37,206 nt of DNA from Syntrophomonadaceae bacterium (lineage in GTDB: Bacteria > Bacillota > Syntrophomonadia > Syntrophomonadales > Syntrophothermaceae), in the NCBI GenBank assembly GCA_012719535.1, contig JAAYAC010000121.1, forward strand, positions 1-37,206, written 5' to 3'. Below the pieces are notes generated by a model. It had not been told where the DNA came from, made no database searches, and saw only the letters and a list, made by a program, of their open reading frames with translations. The translations under genes and the position numbers were made by a program. Shown piece after piece: positions 7,950 to 15,437 of this stretch (positions are counted from its first letter, which is position 1; the number at the start of each line of letters is the position of its first letter).

Positions 7950-9065
7950 CTATCTCCCCGCTTCCTTAAGAATCTCTACCACCAGCCGGGCACTGTCCAC
8001 CAGATCCCTGATGCTGATATGCTCATCTACCGTGTGCACTGCCTGCATCCCTATTCCCAGATTGGCGCAACGGATATCCTGCCCGTTGAAGATACTGGCG
8101 TCACTACCCCCGCCGGTCTTCACCAGCTGCGGCGTTTTACCCAGATTCCTCACCGCCCGGCATGCCAGGGATACCACCGGTTCTTCGTGAGAAAGGTTCA
8201 TCTCCGGGTACAGCAGCTGCACGTGCACTTCACCGCGGGCGCCGTATTCCGCTACCGCCGCCTGAAAACGCTCAACCATTTCCGACGTTATCCTTTCCAG
8301 ACCTTCCGGAGAAAGGCTACGGGCTTCACCCCTGATAAGGCAAAAATCAGCTACAATGTTACGAGCCCTGCCCCCTTCGATAATACCCAGGTTACAGGTG
8401 GTCTCCTCGTCGATACGACCGGTACGCATTCCCGCCAGCGCCCGGGCGGCGGCGTGGATGGCGTTTACCCCTTCCTCCGGGTTAATGCCGGCATGGGCAG
8501 CTTTTCCCCAAACCGTAAACTCGATTTCATTCTGTCGCGGGGCCCGGGTTATGATGCTTCCCGGTTCCCCTGCACTGTCGAGGACGTAACCCAGGCGAGA
8601 TTGAATCCGGCTGAAGTCCAAGTGTTTCGAGCCCATCAGGCCCTGTTCCTCGCCGACGGTAAATACTACTTCAACGGGGGGGTAAGCCAGTTTGTCCTCC
8701 TTGATTACCCGCAAGGCTTCCAATATAGCCGCAATACCCGCCTTGTCGTCAGCTCCCAGTATAGTGTCCCCCGCAGAAAAAATGGTTTCCCCCTTTATGA
8801 CCGCCTTAACATCTTGGCCGGGCTTAACCGTATCCATATGAGCACAGAACATTATCGGGGGTTTGGGCACGCTCCCCTCCAACCTGGCCACCAGGTTACC
8901 CGACTCTCCGTTCAGCACCCGCCCTGCTTCATCTTCGTAAACTTCCAGTCCCAGCGCTGTAAGCTTTCCACGGATGGCATCCCTGATTCTTCCCTCCTGC
9001 CCGGATTCGGAATCAATCCCCACCAGTTCGATAAACTCAGCCACCAATCGTTCCCTATTTACCAC
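7950..9065 (-). CDS. PepT-like M20 family zinc aminopeptidase (YqjE type)
   Basis: Metallopeptidase of the M20 family, tripeptidase-T-like group, about 371 residues. Visible metal and catalytic residues are H76 and D78 in AHMDTV, D106 in LGADDKAG, the catalytic E139-E140 pair in GEEQG, D163 in LDSAG, and a C-terminal His in QAVHTVDEH. The lid domain has the usual AHAGxxPExGxNA motif. A cytosolic peptide-trimming role is inferred. The start is taken as GTG 9065, following AAGGGGTGA; an in-frame TTG at 9122 would create a 68-base overlap with the upstream gene and lacks a site. The remaining overlap of 11 bases with the GT4 gene indicates coupling. Confidence 0.88.
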   Translation of the reverse strand: MVNRERLVAEFIELVGIDSESGQEGRIRDAIRGKLTALGLEVYEDEAGRVLNGESGNLVARLEGSVPKPPIMFCAHMDTVKPGQDVKAVIKGETIFSAGDTILGADDKAGIAAILEALRVIKEDKLAYPPVEVVFTVGEEQGLMGSKHLDFSRIQSRLGYVLDSAGEPGSIITRAPRQNEIEFTVWGKAAHAGINPEEGVNAIHAAARALAGMRTGRIDEETTCNLGIIEGGRARNIVADFCLIRGEARSLSPEGLERITSEMVERFQAAVAEYGARGEVHVQLLYPEMNLSHEEPVVSLACRAVRNLGKTPQLVKTGGGSDASIFNGQDIRCANLGIGMQAVHTVDEHISIRDLVDSARLVVEILKEAGR

Positions 9066-9891
9066 TGGTTTTGTCACCCCTTCCCAGGTTGTCCAGGTAA
9101 CGCAGGACGGCAAATCTGTCAATTATCTCGGTTAGAGAGTACTTTTCGGTAAACAGGTGCACCAGGATAAGAAAAGCTAGGGTCCCCAGACGGAAAGGAA
9201 GGTCCATGCCGAGCACGCACATGGTGCCCAGGGTAAGTCCCAACACGTTGGACCCGGCATCTCCCATCATAACTTTGGCTTTCAAGTCAAAAGGGAAATA
9301 GGCTAGCGTGGCGGCAACCAGGGGAACATATATCTGGAATTGCACCCTGGCCACGGTGGGAATGACCAGGAATATGAGAAGAAAACCTTTTACAGCCCGG
9401 CCGGGGCGCAGGTCAAGCAGGTTGATAAGATTGGTAAACAAGGCCAGGAGCAGGACATTTACCAGCAGGTCACGCCAGGAGGGAGAAAACTGCACAGCCA
9501 TGTACAGGGCGACAAAACCACCACCGAGCGCTTTCAGGCCGCCGGTAGTAAGTTCACCTCTCAGCAAACGACTGAAGTGCCCCCGGAAACCCAGCGCATC
9601 ACGCGAACCCAGCAGGTCGTCGAGCAGACCCAGCAACGAGATAAAGGCGATTCCCAGCAAAAAGACGGTAAATTGTTCCCCCATGGTGCGACCTGCCAAC
9701 TGCAGAACAGTCTGGGTAAGTAGCACGGTCATGGGGAAGGTGATCCCGACCGCGACAGGTATGTAAACTCCCCGGTAATTCTGCCGGACTACCCCGGTGT
9801 TTCTCAACAGGGACAGTATGAAGCGAAGAATCAGTAATTCAAATACTATAGCCAATCCTGCCGTCAGCCCGATCGGCACGAGAAGACTCAA
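9055..9891 (-). CDS. MraY/WecA-like (GT4) phosphoglycosyltransferase
   Basis: Polytopic membrane protein with about nine to ten hydrophobic segments. It carries signature loops of the polyprenyl-phosphate sugar-1-phosphate transferase superfamily: GLLDDLLG (Asp pair), NLINLLD (NxxNxxD) and MMGDAGSNVLG (the GDxGS metal loop). The NxxNxxD loop continues LRPGR instead of the usual GxDG, so it is not MraY itself. Members transfer a sugar phosphate from a UDP-sugar to undecaprenyl phosphate; the sugar here is unknown. The start is TTG 9891, overlapping the GT2 stop codon. Its place between a GT2 gene and SteA/SteB-like division genes suggests a lipid-linked glycan made at the septum or on the cell surface, an inference from context. 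Confidence 0.83.
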   Translation of the reverse strand: MSLLVPIGLTAGLAIVFELLILRFILSLLRNTGVVRQNYRGVYIPVAVGITFPMTVLLTQTVLQLAGRTMGEQFTVFLLGIAFISLLGLLDDLLGSRDALGFRGHFSRLLRGELTTGGLKALGGGFVALYMAVQFSPSWRDLLVNVLLLALFTNLINLLDLRPGRAVKGFLLIFLVIPTVARVQFQIYVPLVAATLAYFPFDLKAKVMMGDAGSNVLGLTLGTMCVLGMDLPFRLGTLAFLILVHLFTEKYSLTEIIDRFAVLRYLDNLGRGDKTSGK

Positions 9892-10562
9892 CCCCCGCCA
9901 CCCCTTGCTTCTACAATAATCACCTTCAGTACGTCCAAGAATTGCCGCCCCCGGTGAAGAAAGCCCTTGATGTTGCGCCCTGTCTCCGCATGCGACATGG
10001 AGGTGTCAACCTCGATGATGCGGTAACCATGCCGCAAAGCTCTGATGGACATACCGACCTCGATACCAAAGCCGCCATGAAACGGCAGCACATCTCGCAA
10101 TACCTCCCGGGACATGGCCCGCTGCCCGCTAAGCGGTTCCTTGACTTCCATTCCCGCCTGTCTTATACCCCAGGCCGCCAGTTTCTTAACCAGGCCGAAC
10201 CCGCCCTTCTTCTTGGGCCGCGGGAACCGGGCCACCGCAACATCGGCCAATCCTTCGAGAACCGGCTTTACCAGCAGCTCCCCCTGGCCGGCTGAATCTC
10301 CCAGGTCGGCATCCAGAAATACCACAACATCACTGCTCACACAGGCGGCTGCCCGGTTAAGAGCCTCCCCCTTTCCCAGGTTGCGTTCCAATTGTATCAC
10401 CCTGGCTCCTGCGTCCCTGGCAATCATGGCCGTATTGTCGCTGGAGCCATCGTCAACCACGATTATTTCACCGGCAAACCCTCTTTGCATAACGGCCCTC
10501 AGAGTGGCACCGATGCGTTCCTCCTCGTTGTAGGCCGGAATAACTACGGTTACCGTCTTCAC
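9888..10562 (-). CDS. Family 2 glycosyltransferase
   Basis: Cytosolic GT-A fold transferase of 224 residues. It opens with VIPAYNEEERI, has the nucleotide-binding DD pair at D37-D38 (VVDDGSSDNT), and the metal-binding DAD motif at D84-D86. LSGQRAM near 145 is seen in polyprenyl-phosphate sugar synthases and GT2 transferases of the dolichol-phosphate mannose synthase type. The protein ends with a basic amphipathic tail rather than membrane helices. Start GTG 10562 has GGGGGAGTG upstream. It is two bases from the SteB-like gene and overlaps the GT4 gene by three bases, so the two sugar-transfer enzymes are probably one pathway. Confidence 0.9.
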   Translation of the reverse strand: MKTVTVVIPAYNEEERIGATLRAVMQRGFAGEIIVVDDGSSDNTAMIARDAGARVIQLERNLGKGEALNRAAACVSSDVVVFLDADLGDSAGQGELLVKPVLEGLADVAVARFPRPKKKGGFGLVKKLAAWGIRQAGMEVKEPLSGQRAMSREVLRDVLPFHGGFGIEVGMSIRALRHGYRIIEVDTSMSHAETGRNIKGFLHRGRQFLDVLKVIIVEARGGGG

Positions 10563-10564
10563 GT

Positions 10565-11461
10565 TTACACTCCCCCAAGGTACTCCGGAGGCAGAGATGG
10601 CATAAATTTCTTGGCTGTGGGTTTAACCCCGTAGTCGCCCGATTCGCCTCCCATGGCCAGAATGAGAGCCACCTGCCCAGGGATGATATTAATATCATCC
10701 ACGGTGGTTATCTTGTATCGCTGGTATATCCCCATGTAAGATTGTTCAACCTGAGTGACCTCGACCCCATACACGCTTTTCTGCATCTCGGTGAAATACC
10801 GGATGATAGGCGCGTCAATGGTCTCGGGGAAATAGTAGGCCGGGCTGTTGGTCCCGCCCAGTACCACAATCGCATCCACCGGCGACTGGTAATCACCGTT
10901 GAATTTAACCAGGTTGTTCTTCTGTAAGAGGTCCCTGGCCCCAGTGGTATCGTCGTTCATCAATATGCTGCCTATGCTGCGGGACACCACCGAACGCAAC
11001 TCCTCGGGGGGGATCTCCCGCTTCAGGCCATAGGCCTCACACAGCTTCGCCCTGAGCGCCCGGTCGGTGAGACTGATACCCGGTAGAATCACCGTGGTCG
11101 ATGTCACTTGGGCCCCGGCCAACGAAAGGGAGCTGAGCAAACCGGCAGGCACAGCCTCACCCCCAGTAACTACTATGGCAATACGGTAACCGGCCAGGCG
11201 GTTTCTAACAAGGGGCGGCAACACTGCGCGGTTGAAATCTTCGTACTGGTTAACCACTTCGGTCATGAACCGGTTCTGGGCCGCCAGTTCCTCTTCTCGT
11301 TCTCGCAGTATTTCGAACTGCCGCTCCAGCTGGTCGATAATTTTTTTTTGCTGGTCGACCAACACATCGCTGCCGACCACCGTACTCCCGGTTAGTATTC
11401 CTACCCCCAAGGCTAAGAATATGGCGATAAGGGTGGCAATATGATACCTCAGGTCTATCAT
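10565..11461 (-). CDS. steB: SteB/MctB-like membrane-anchored protein
   Basis: Begins MIDLRYH followed by one membrane helix (about 8-27), a coiled-coil stretch (about 35-75, rich in Glu, Gln and Leu), then an extracytoplasmic alpha/beta domain. This is the layout of the PF11382 family. Members in Actinobacteria are annotated MctB (copper transport) or SteB, a partner of SteA in control of the cytokinetic ring. Because a SteA-like gene lies 50 bases upstream, the SteB assignment is preferred over copper transport. ATG 11461 (MIDLRYH) follows GGGAGTGA, so it is preferred to GTG 11470. The division role in Firmicutes is inference. Confidence 0.82.
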   Translation of the reverse strand: MIDLRYHIATLIAIFLALGVGILTGSTVVGSDVLVDQQKKIIDQLERQFEILREREEELAAQNRFMTEVVNQYEDFNRAVLPPLVRNRLAGYRIAIVVTGGEAVPAGLLSSLSLAGAQVTSTTVILPGISLTDRALRAKLCEAYGLKREIPPEELRSVVSRSIGSILMNDDTTGARDLLQKNNLVKFNGDYQSPVDAIVVLGGTNSPAYYFPETIDAPIIRYFTEMQKSVYGVEVTQVEQSYMGIYQRYKITTVDDINIIPGQVALILAMGGESGDYGVKPTAKKFMPSLPPEYLGGV

Positions 11462-11510
11462 ACCAGTCACTCCCAGCAGATATTGCGCCTCCTGGCCCGG
11501 TGAATCCCTG

Positions 11511-12632
11511 TTACCAGTTCAATAACAACTTCATCTGCAGGCTTATCAACCTCAAAAACGGCCTCGTCGAAGGTGATACCCAAAGGAGAATGATGATGGG
11601 GATACAGGCAGCCAGCAGTAGCTGCACAAGATACTTGGCCCTCATGTTTTGACGATATAACTGGCTGACCCCCTTGGCATCTACGAGAATGGACCCTACC
11701 CTTAGCCTTACCAGGAAGGTACTGGCCATTCCCTTGCGGCCCTTCTCAAGGAAATCAACCATGTTGGAGTGGGTACCCACTGCCACCAAGAGGTCGGCAC
11801 CTTTCTCGAAAGCCAAAAGCATGGCTACGTCTTCGCTGGTCCCGGGCATCGGCACCACCTTGGCCGGCAGTTGCATGTCCTGAACCCGTTTCAGACCTGG
11901 TGCCCGTCCATCGGGATAAGCATGCACCACTATTTCCGCTCCGCTCCGCAGAGCCTCATCCGACACACTATCCATATCGCCCACGATTATGTGGGGGCGA
12001 AAACCGAATTCCAGCAGGGCGTCCGCCCCACCGTCCACCCCGATCAGAACCGGCTTTTCCTCTTCAATATACGTGCTGATGGTTTTTAAGTCTTCTTTAT
12101 AGTTTTTACCCCGGACCACAATCAGGGCATGCCTGCCCTTGATCCTGGTTTTCAGGTGGGGAAGTTCAATATAGTCTAGCAAGATACCCTTTTCCTTTTT
12201 GGCATACTCCAGGGTGTTCTCTACAAAACGATCCAGCTCATCCTTGAAGTTTTCGCGGGCTTGCCGTAACTTGGCCTCCACATCGGCTTCAGTCAGCACC
12301 TTGCCTTTTCCCACCAGGCGATGGTCACGATAAATACACCCGTTCCGAATCTCCACCACGCTATTTTCCTTCACCTGATCAAATATGTCCCGCCCAACCT
12401 CGTCGATGACCGTAATACCGGCTCTAAGTATATTGAGTACCCCGCGCGTGGGATACTTGCCGGTAATCGAGATATCGGCATTAACGACTGCCTGGGGCCG
12501 GGCTTCGATCAGGCCCATGGCTGCCACTTCATCGATATCGTCATGATCAATAAAGGCTATGTCGTTTTTCCGCAATCTTTTAACCAGGTTCTTGGTTCTT
12601 TTATCCAATCGGGCCCTGCCCTTGATACTCAA
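11511..12632 (-). CDS. steA: SteA-like cytokinetic ring protein with thiamin-pyrophosphokinase-like fold
   Basis: The 373-residue product has an N-terminal domain (about 1-165) and a TPK-like domain. The latter contains GVDGGADALLEFG (198-210) and VGDMDS (217-222), which resemble the catalytic region of thiamin pyrophosphokinase. One C-terminal membrane helix follows (about 335-352). This combination matches SteA proteins, which in Actinobacteria work with SteB at the division septum; thiamin kinase activity is not expected. The start is TTG 12632 with AGAAGG seven bases upstream. It is the first gene of an operon reading into steB, GT2, GT4, PepT-like and DUF3866, from a sigma-A-like promoter at 12855-12827. 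Confidence 0.87.
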   Translation of the reverse strand: MSIKGRARLDKRTKNLVKRLRKNDIAFIDHDDIDEVAAMGLIEARPQAVVNADISITGKYPTRGVLNILRAGITVIDEVGRDIFDQVKENSVVEIRNGCIYRDHRLVGKGKVLTEADVEAKLRQARENFKDELDRFVENTLEYAKKEKGILLDYIELPHLKTRIKGRHALIVVRGKNYKEDLKTISTYIEEEKPVLIGVDGGADALLEFGFRPHIIVGDMDSVSDEALRSGAEIVVHAYPDGRAPGLKRVQDMQLPAKVVPMPGTSEDVAMLLAFEKGADLLVAVGTHSNMVDFLEKGRKGMASTFLVRLRVGSILVDAKGVSQLYRQNMRAKYLVQLLLAACIPIIILLWVSPSTRPFLRLISLQMKLLLNW

Positions 12633-12826
12633 TATACCACCTTCTGGTTACGTGCTAACGGGGTGCGGGCCGGTTGGTTTCGGCCCCATATATTGCTGCT
12701 CATTCTGTTTTACATGATACCACCTTCACCAGAGGCTGTCCAAACCAAGCCTGTCTGGCCGGGTCAGACCTAATTCATACGAAAACCGCCCCGTTTGTGC
12801 TCTGGTGGTTTCAGCACTTAACGACT

Positions 12827-12855
12827 ATGATAAATCAATCAGGGAGCAAGTTCAA
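12827..12855 (-). promoter_or_regulatory. Sigma-A-type promoter for the steA operon
   Basis: On the minus strand, -35 TTGAAC (12850-12855) and -10 TATCAT (12827-12832) are separated by exactly 17 bases. It lies downstream of the spo0A terminator and about 195 bases before the steA start, so steA can be transcribed independently of spo0A. Confidence 0.6.
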
Positions 12856-12874
12856 GGTTCCCTGAAATACGGCT

Positions 12875-12894
12875 GCCCCCGGGCGGGGGCTTTT
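12875..12894 (+). terminator. GC-rich hairpin followed by T4 on plus strand
   Basis: GCCCCC/GGGGGC arms with a four-base loop are followed by TTTT when read on the plus strand. No plus-strand gene ends here. It could stop antisense transcription into spo0A, or simply be a structured spot upstream of the steA promoter. Confidence 0.3.
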
Positions 12895-12939
12895 GCACAT
12901 CGCCCGAATAGTAAAGGGCTTCCTTCGCAAGCTGGGACA

Positions 12940-12995
12940 GAAAAAATAAAACACCCCCAAGTTATTGGTTCCGGAAAATCAATAATTGGTGGTGT
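12940..12995 (-). terminator. Intrinsic terminator of spo0A
   Basis: On the minus strand, ACACCACCAATTATTG pairs with CAATAACTTGGGGGTGT with one mismatch and one bulge, across a 12-base loop, and is followed by TTTATTTTTTC. It begins about 65 bases after the spo0A stop. Position and T-run make it a convincing rho-independent terminator. Confidence 0.85.
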
Positions 12996-13059
12996 CAGCG
13001 AAAATGAGTTCACAAATGACAGTAACCCGTCAAGCTATTCAGATATCCAGTCTGCCACT

Positions 13060-13839
13060 TTAGCTTACCTTGGCCTGCAACCTGAGACGGTCAGCTATGA
13101 TAGCAATGAACTCGGAGTTGGTTGGTTTTCCCCTGTCACCGTTAATGGTGTAACCGAAAAACTTATTAATCTTATCAATGTCCCCCCGGTCCCAGGCCAA
13201 CTCAATAGCATGCCTGATAGCCCGTTCTACGCGGCTCGGCGTGGTGTCGTATTTGTCAGCGATAGCCGGGTAAAGCTCCTTGGTCACAGCTCCCAAGTAA
13301 TTGATTTCCTCTACCACCAGCATTATAGCATCTCGCAGATACTGGTAACCCTTTACATGGGCCGGGACGCCGATCTCATGAATAATGCGCGTCACCTCCA
13401 CCTCCAGGTCCCGTTTGGTCACCGGTATCGGCCGGGGCTCGGAGCCCGACTTGTTCCTGACCACCTGTCTCACACGGTCCCCCAGCACTTGAAGGTTAAA
13501 CGGCTTTAGTATGTAGTAGTCGGCACCCAACTGTACCGCCTTCTGGGTTATATTTTCCTGACCAAAAGCGGTCAATATTATAACCTTGGGGCGTTGCTCC
13601 CCTCTCATATCCGCCATTTTTTCCAGTACTCCAATACCGTCCATATAGGGCATGATCAGGTCCAGTATCAATACATCTACGTCTTTCTTGTCCAGGCTCT
13701 CCAGGACCTCCAGGCCGTTAGAACAGATGTCCACAACGTTGAAATCAGCATTCCCGGAGAAAAAGTCCCTTAAGATTCCACAGAACTCCTTGTTATCATC
13801 TGCAACCAGGATATTTATCGGATCTCCCACTCCTGTCAT
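13060..13839 (-). CDS. spo0A: Sporulation master regulator Spo0A
   Basis: Response regulator and transcription factor that commits the cell to sporulation. The receiver domain (1-120) has the acidic pair D14-D15, phosphoacceptor D60 (LILDLIMP), T90 and K112 (LKPF). The Spo0A effector domain contains the hallmark segments [16 protein letters not shown] and [17 protein letters not shown] (recognition helix region). Start ATG 13839 gives 259 residues, the usual family length, and aligns the receiver N-terminus; GAGGGGGG lies 12 bases upstream. The open frame extends back to 13953, but that would pass through the sigma-H-like promoter. It follows spoIVB, as in all endospore formers, and ends in a clear terminator. 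Confidence 0.97.
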   Translation of the reverse strand: MTGVGDPINILVADDNKEFCGILRDFFSGNADFNVVDICSNGLEVLESLDKKDVDVLILDLIMPYMDGIGVLEKMADMRGEQRPKVIILTAFGQENITQKAVQLGADYYILKPFNLQVLGDRVRQVVRNKSGSEPRPIPVTKRDLEVEVTRIIHEIGVPAHVKGYQYLRDAIMLVVEEINYLGAVTKELYPAIADKYDTTPSRVERAIRHAIELAWDRGDIDKINKFFGYTINGDRGKPTNSEFIAIIADRLRLQAKVS

Positions 13840-13900
13840 AATTATGAATGTCCCCCCCTCTTCTGGCATAATTACCCAATCAATCTTGGTTATAATTCGT

Positions 13901-13927
13901 TTTCGACGTCCCCATAGAATATCCTTT
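13901..13927 (-). promoter_or_regulatory. Sigma-H-like spo0A promoter overlapping a 0A box
   Basis: On the minus strand AAAGGATAT (13919-13927) fits the sigma-H -35 consensus RnAGGAwWW. After 11 bases, GTCGAAA (13901-13907) matches six of seven positions of RnnGAAT. A Spo0A-box-like CGTCGAA (13902-13908, six of seven to TGTCGAA) overlaps the -10. The spo0A ATG is about 55 bases downstream of the predicted start point. Confidence 0.5.
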
Positions 13928-13964
13928 TTCGCTACTTGAACAAAATCACCCAAGATATTACATA

Positions 13965-13971
13965 TGCGACA
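13965..13971 (-). promoter_or_regulatory. Spo0A-box-like site between the two spo0A promoters
   Basis: Minus-strand TGTCGCA within TTTTTGTCGCAT matches six of seven positions of the 0A box TGTCGAA. It lies between the upstream sigma-A-like and the downstream sigma-H-like promoters, where autoregulatory 0A boxes occur in Bacillus. Confidence 0.4.
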
Positions 13972-14008
13972 AAAATATTACCAGTATAAGGCATACTTTG
14001 CACCAGTT

Positions 14009-14037
14009 AATAAATATGTCATCTCTTTGTATGGCAA
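14009..14037 (-). promoter_or_regulatory. Candidate vegetative (sigma-A) spo0A promoter
   Basis: Minus-strand -35 TTGCCA (14032-14037, five of six) and -10 TTTATT (14009-14014, four of six) with 17-base spacing, about 170 bases upstream of the spo0A start and just after the spoIVB stop. Confidence 0.42.
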
Positions 14038-14039
14038 TT

Positions 14040-14056
14040 TATGGGAATATCCCATA
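14040..14056. repeat. 17-bp palindrome between spoIVB and spo0A
   Basis: TATGGGA and TCCCATA arms flank a three-base centre, six bases after the spoIVB stop codon and directly before the candidate vegetative spo0A promoter. No T-run follows on the minus strand (AATTGCC), so it is more likely an operator or a weak transcript end than an intrinsic terminator. Confidence 0.4.
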
Positions 14057-14061
14057 TTTCG

Positions 14062-15399
14062 CTAACTCGCAATTTGTCGGTATTTACTTGGATAATTTTC
14101 CACCTCGTCCATCTCGCGCAACATACTATCCATAAAAATGCCGTAGCCTCGTTCCGGATCATTGAGGAAAACGTGGGTTACAACCCCGATGATCTTCCCG
14201 TTCTGGATGATAGGGCTGCCACTCATACCCTGTATTATCCCCCCGGTAACCGATAAGAGCCGGGGATCCGTGACATGAATGATCATTCCCTTGCCATTCT
14301 GGCGGTGCGGGTAAACCTTATCAACCTCTATATCGAAGCTTTCGATCTGGCTTCCGTTGATGACTGTAAGTATCTGGGCCTTTCCCTTTTGCACCTGGTG
14401 GGCATAAGCAACTTCCAGGGGGTACGGGTAAAGCAAGTTGTCCACCTTTTGTTCGAACTTCCCGTAAATCCCGGAGAAAGTGTTCCTGGTGATAGTTCCG
14501 GTTACAACCCCTTCCGGGTCAAAGATACCTATTTTTTCGCCTGGACGGCCTGGTCGGGCCGGGCGAATGGTTTGGATAAGAGCACTGACAATCCGGCCCC
14601 TGCGTACATCTATACCCTTTTTGGTATCGGCATCGACAATGATATGGCCCAGGGCCGCATACCGGCCAGTTTGCGGTTCCCAGAAACTGAGCGTACCAAC
14701 GCCGGCCACCCCATCACGCACATAGAGCCCGATACGGTACCGCTGGGTTTCCGGGCAAAAGGTTGGAAGCATCTTCATGGTTCTTATTTCTCGTTCTTTT
14801 TTCAGAGTGACCTCGACTGGAGTCCTCTTTCTACCCGCCCCGTCGATGATACCGGCCAGCTCGTTCTCGGTGTAGACCGTACGCCCGTTAACCTTGAGGA
14901 TGAGGTCTCCAATCTCGATGCCCTGTTGCTTGGCCGGGTAAGATTTTTCGCCGTTCGCGCTTATCACCGGAGCATATCCCACTACCATTATGCCCCTGGA
15001 CTTAAGTAAAACCCCGATCGAATGCCCGCCTACCACCACTCTCCTGGGAGGGACGGATTCCACTGCGATTGACTTTAGAGGGATGTAACCCAATAGTTTG
15101 AGCTGAACATCCGCCCGGCCCGGCTTGAGCGCGCGGATGTCATATCCCGAATCGTCTCTGTTAACCACTACCGGCTGGTCTGCAGGTGACGAAAATACAC
15201 TGGGCGAGGATAGGACACTGACTTCCATACGTTCTGCCAGTTTCTTGGGAAGAGTTAGCGAGAGGGAGGTTTTTTCGCCCACCACCATCTTCTGCGAATC
15301 GGGTAAGCAGAGGATACTCCTTACAGGAGTGGAGAGACTCAAGACAATAACTGTTGCGGCTAATAGTATTCCCAACCCCTGATGAAAACTGCTGCGCAC
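14062..15399 (-). CDS. spoIVB: SpoIVB signalling serine peptidase (S55)
   Basis: Forespore-secreted protease that triggers processing of pro-sigma-K in the mother cell by cleaving SpoIVFA. The 445-residue protein has an N-terminal signal/anchor helix (about 8-27), a PDZ domain (about 125-205) and the S55 catalytic domain. His 252 is in RYAALGHII, and the catalytic Ser lies in QGMSGSPI (391-396). GTG 15399 follows TAGGAG with nine-base spacing. Family length is usually about 425-450. It is placed between recN and spo0A as expected. A CCTACCG/CGGTAGG hairpin overlaps its ribosome binding site. In Bacillus the gene is under sigma-F and sigma-G; no clear sigma-G promoter was identified here. Confidence 0.96.
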   Translation of the reverse strand: MRSSFHQGLGILLAATVIVLSLSTPVRSILCLPDSQKMVVGEKTSLSLTLPKKLAERMEVSVLSSPSVFSSPADQPVVVNRDDSGYDIRALKPGRADVQLKLLGYIPLKSIAVESVPPRRVVVGGHSIGVLLKSRGIMVVGYAPVISANGEKSYPAKQQGIEIGDLILKVNGRTVYTENELAGIIDGAGRKRTPVEVTLKKEREIRTMKMLPTFCPETQRYRIGLYVRDGVAGVGTLSFWEPQTGRYAALGHIIVDADTKKGIDVRRGRIVSALIQTIRPARPGRPGEKIGIFDPEGVVTGTITRNTFSGIYGKFEQKVDNLLYPYPLEVAYAHQVQKGKAQILTVINGSQIESFDIEVDKVYPHRQNGKGMIIHVTDPRLLSVTGGIIQGMSGSPIIQNGKIIGVVTHVFLNDPERGYGIFMDSMLREMDEVENYPSKYRQIAS

Positions 15400-15410
15400 C
15401 TGGTTTCACT

Positions 15411-15431
15411 CCTACCGTAATTCTCGGTAGG
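15411..15431 (-). promoter_or_regulatory. Hairpin overlapping the spoIVB ribosome binding site
   Basis: On the mRNA strand, CCTACCG and CGGTAGG form a perfect 7-bp stem with a seven-base loop. The 3' arm supplies the AGG of the spoIVB ribosome binding site TAGGAG. There is no T-run after it, so it is not a recN terminator. Masking of translation initiation is plausible. Confidence 0.45.
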
Positions 15432-15437
15432 CTTAAT

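Larger units (their letters stand above)
12633..12939. other. steA leader and promoter region
   Basis: This stretch between the spo0A terminator and steA holds a minus-strand promoter (12827-12855) and an untranslated leader of roughly 190 bases. The leader contains a GGGCCG/CGGCCC stem (12667-12686) and two copies of GAAGGTGGTAT. One copy is the steA ribosome binding site. The other (about 12717-12727) precedes ATG directly followed by TAA. No riboswitch or T-box consensus was recognised. Confidence 0.5.

Noticed and set aside
8019-9152. Long plus-strand open frame of 377 codons opposite the PepT-like gene
   Set aside because: It is antisense to a clear peptidase with metal-binding motifs, has no recognisable domain or ribosome binding site, and results from codon bias of the real gene.
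12633-12900. T-box or SAM riboswitch in the steA leader, suggested by GGTGG and paired repeats
   Set aside because: The T-box antiterminator sequence and specifier-loop features are absent, and no leader terminator precedes steA.
12805-13509. Plus-strand open frame of 234 codons running through the spo0A terminator and into spo0A
   Set aside because: It crosses an intrinsic terminator and is antisense to spo0A; the translated product looks random.
13839-13953. Extended N-terminus for Spo0A from the longer open frame
   Set aside because: The extra 38 residues are not family-like and would place the start upstream of the sigma-H-like promoter; ATG 13839 gives the normal length.
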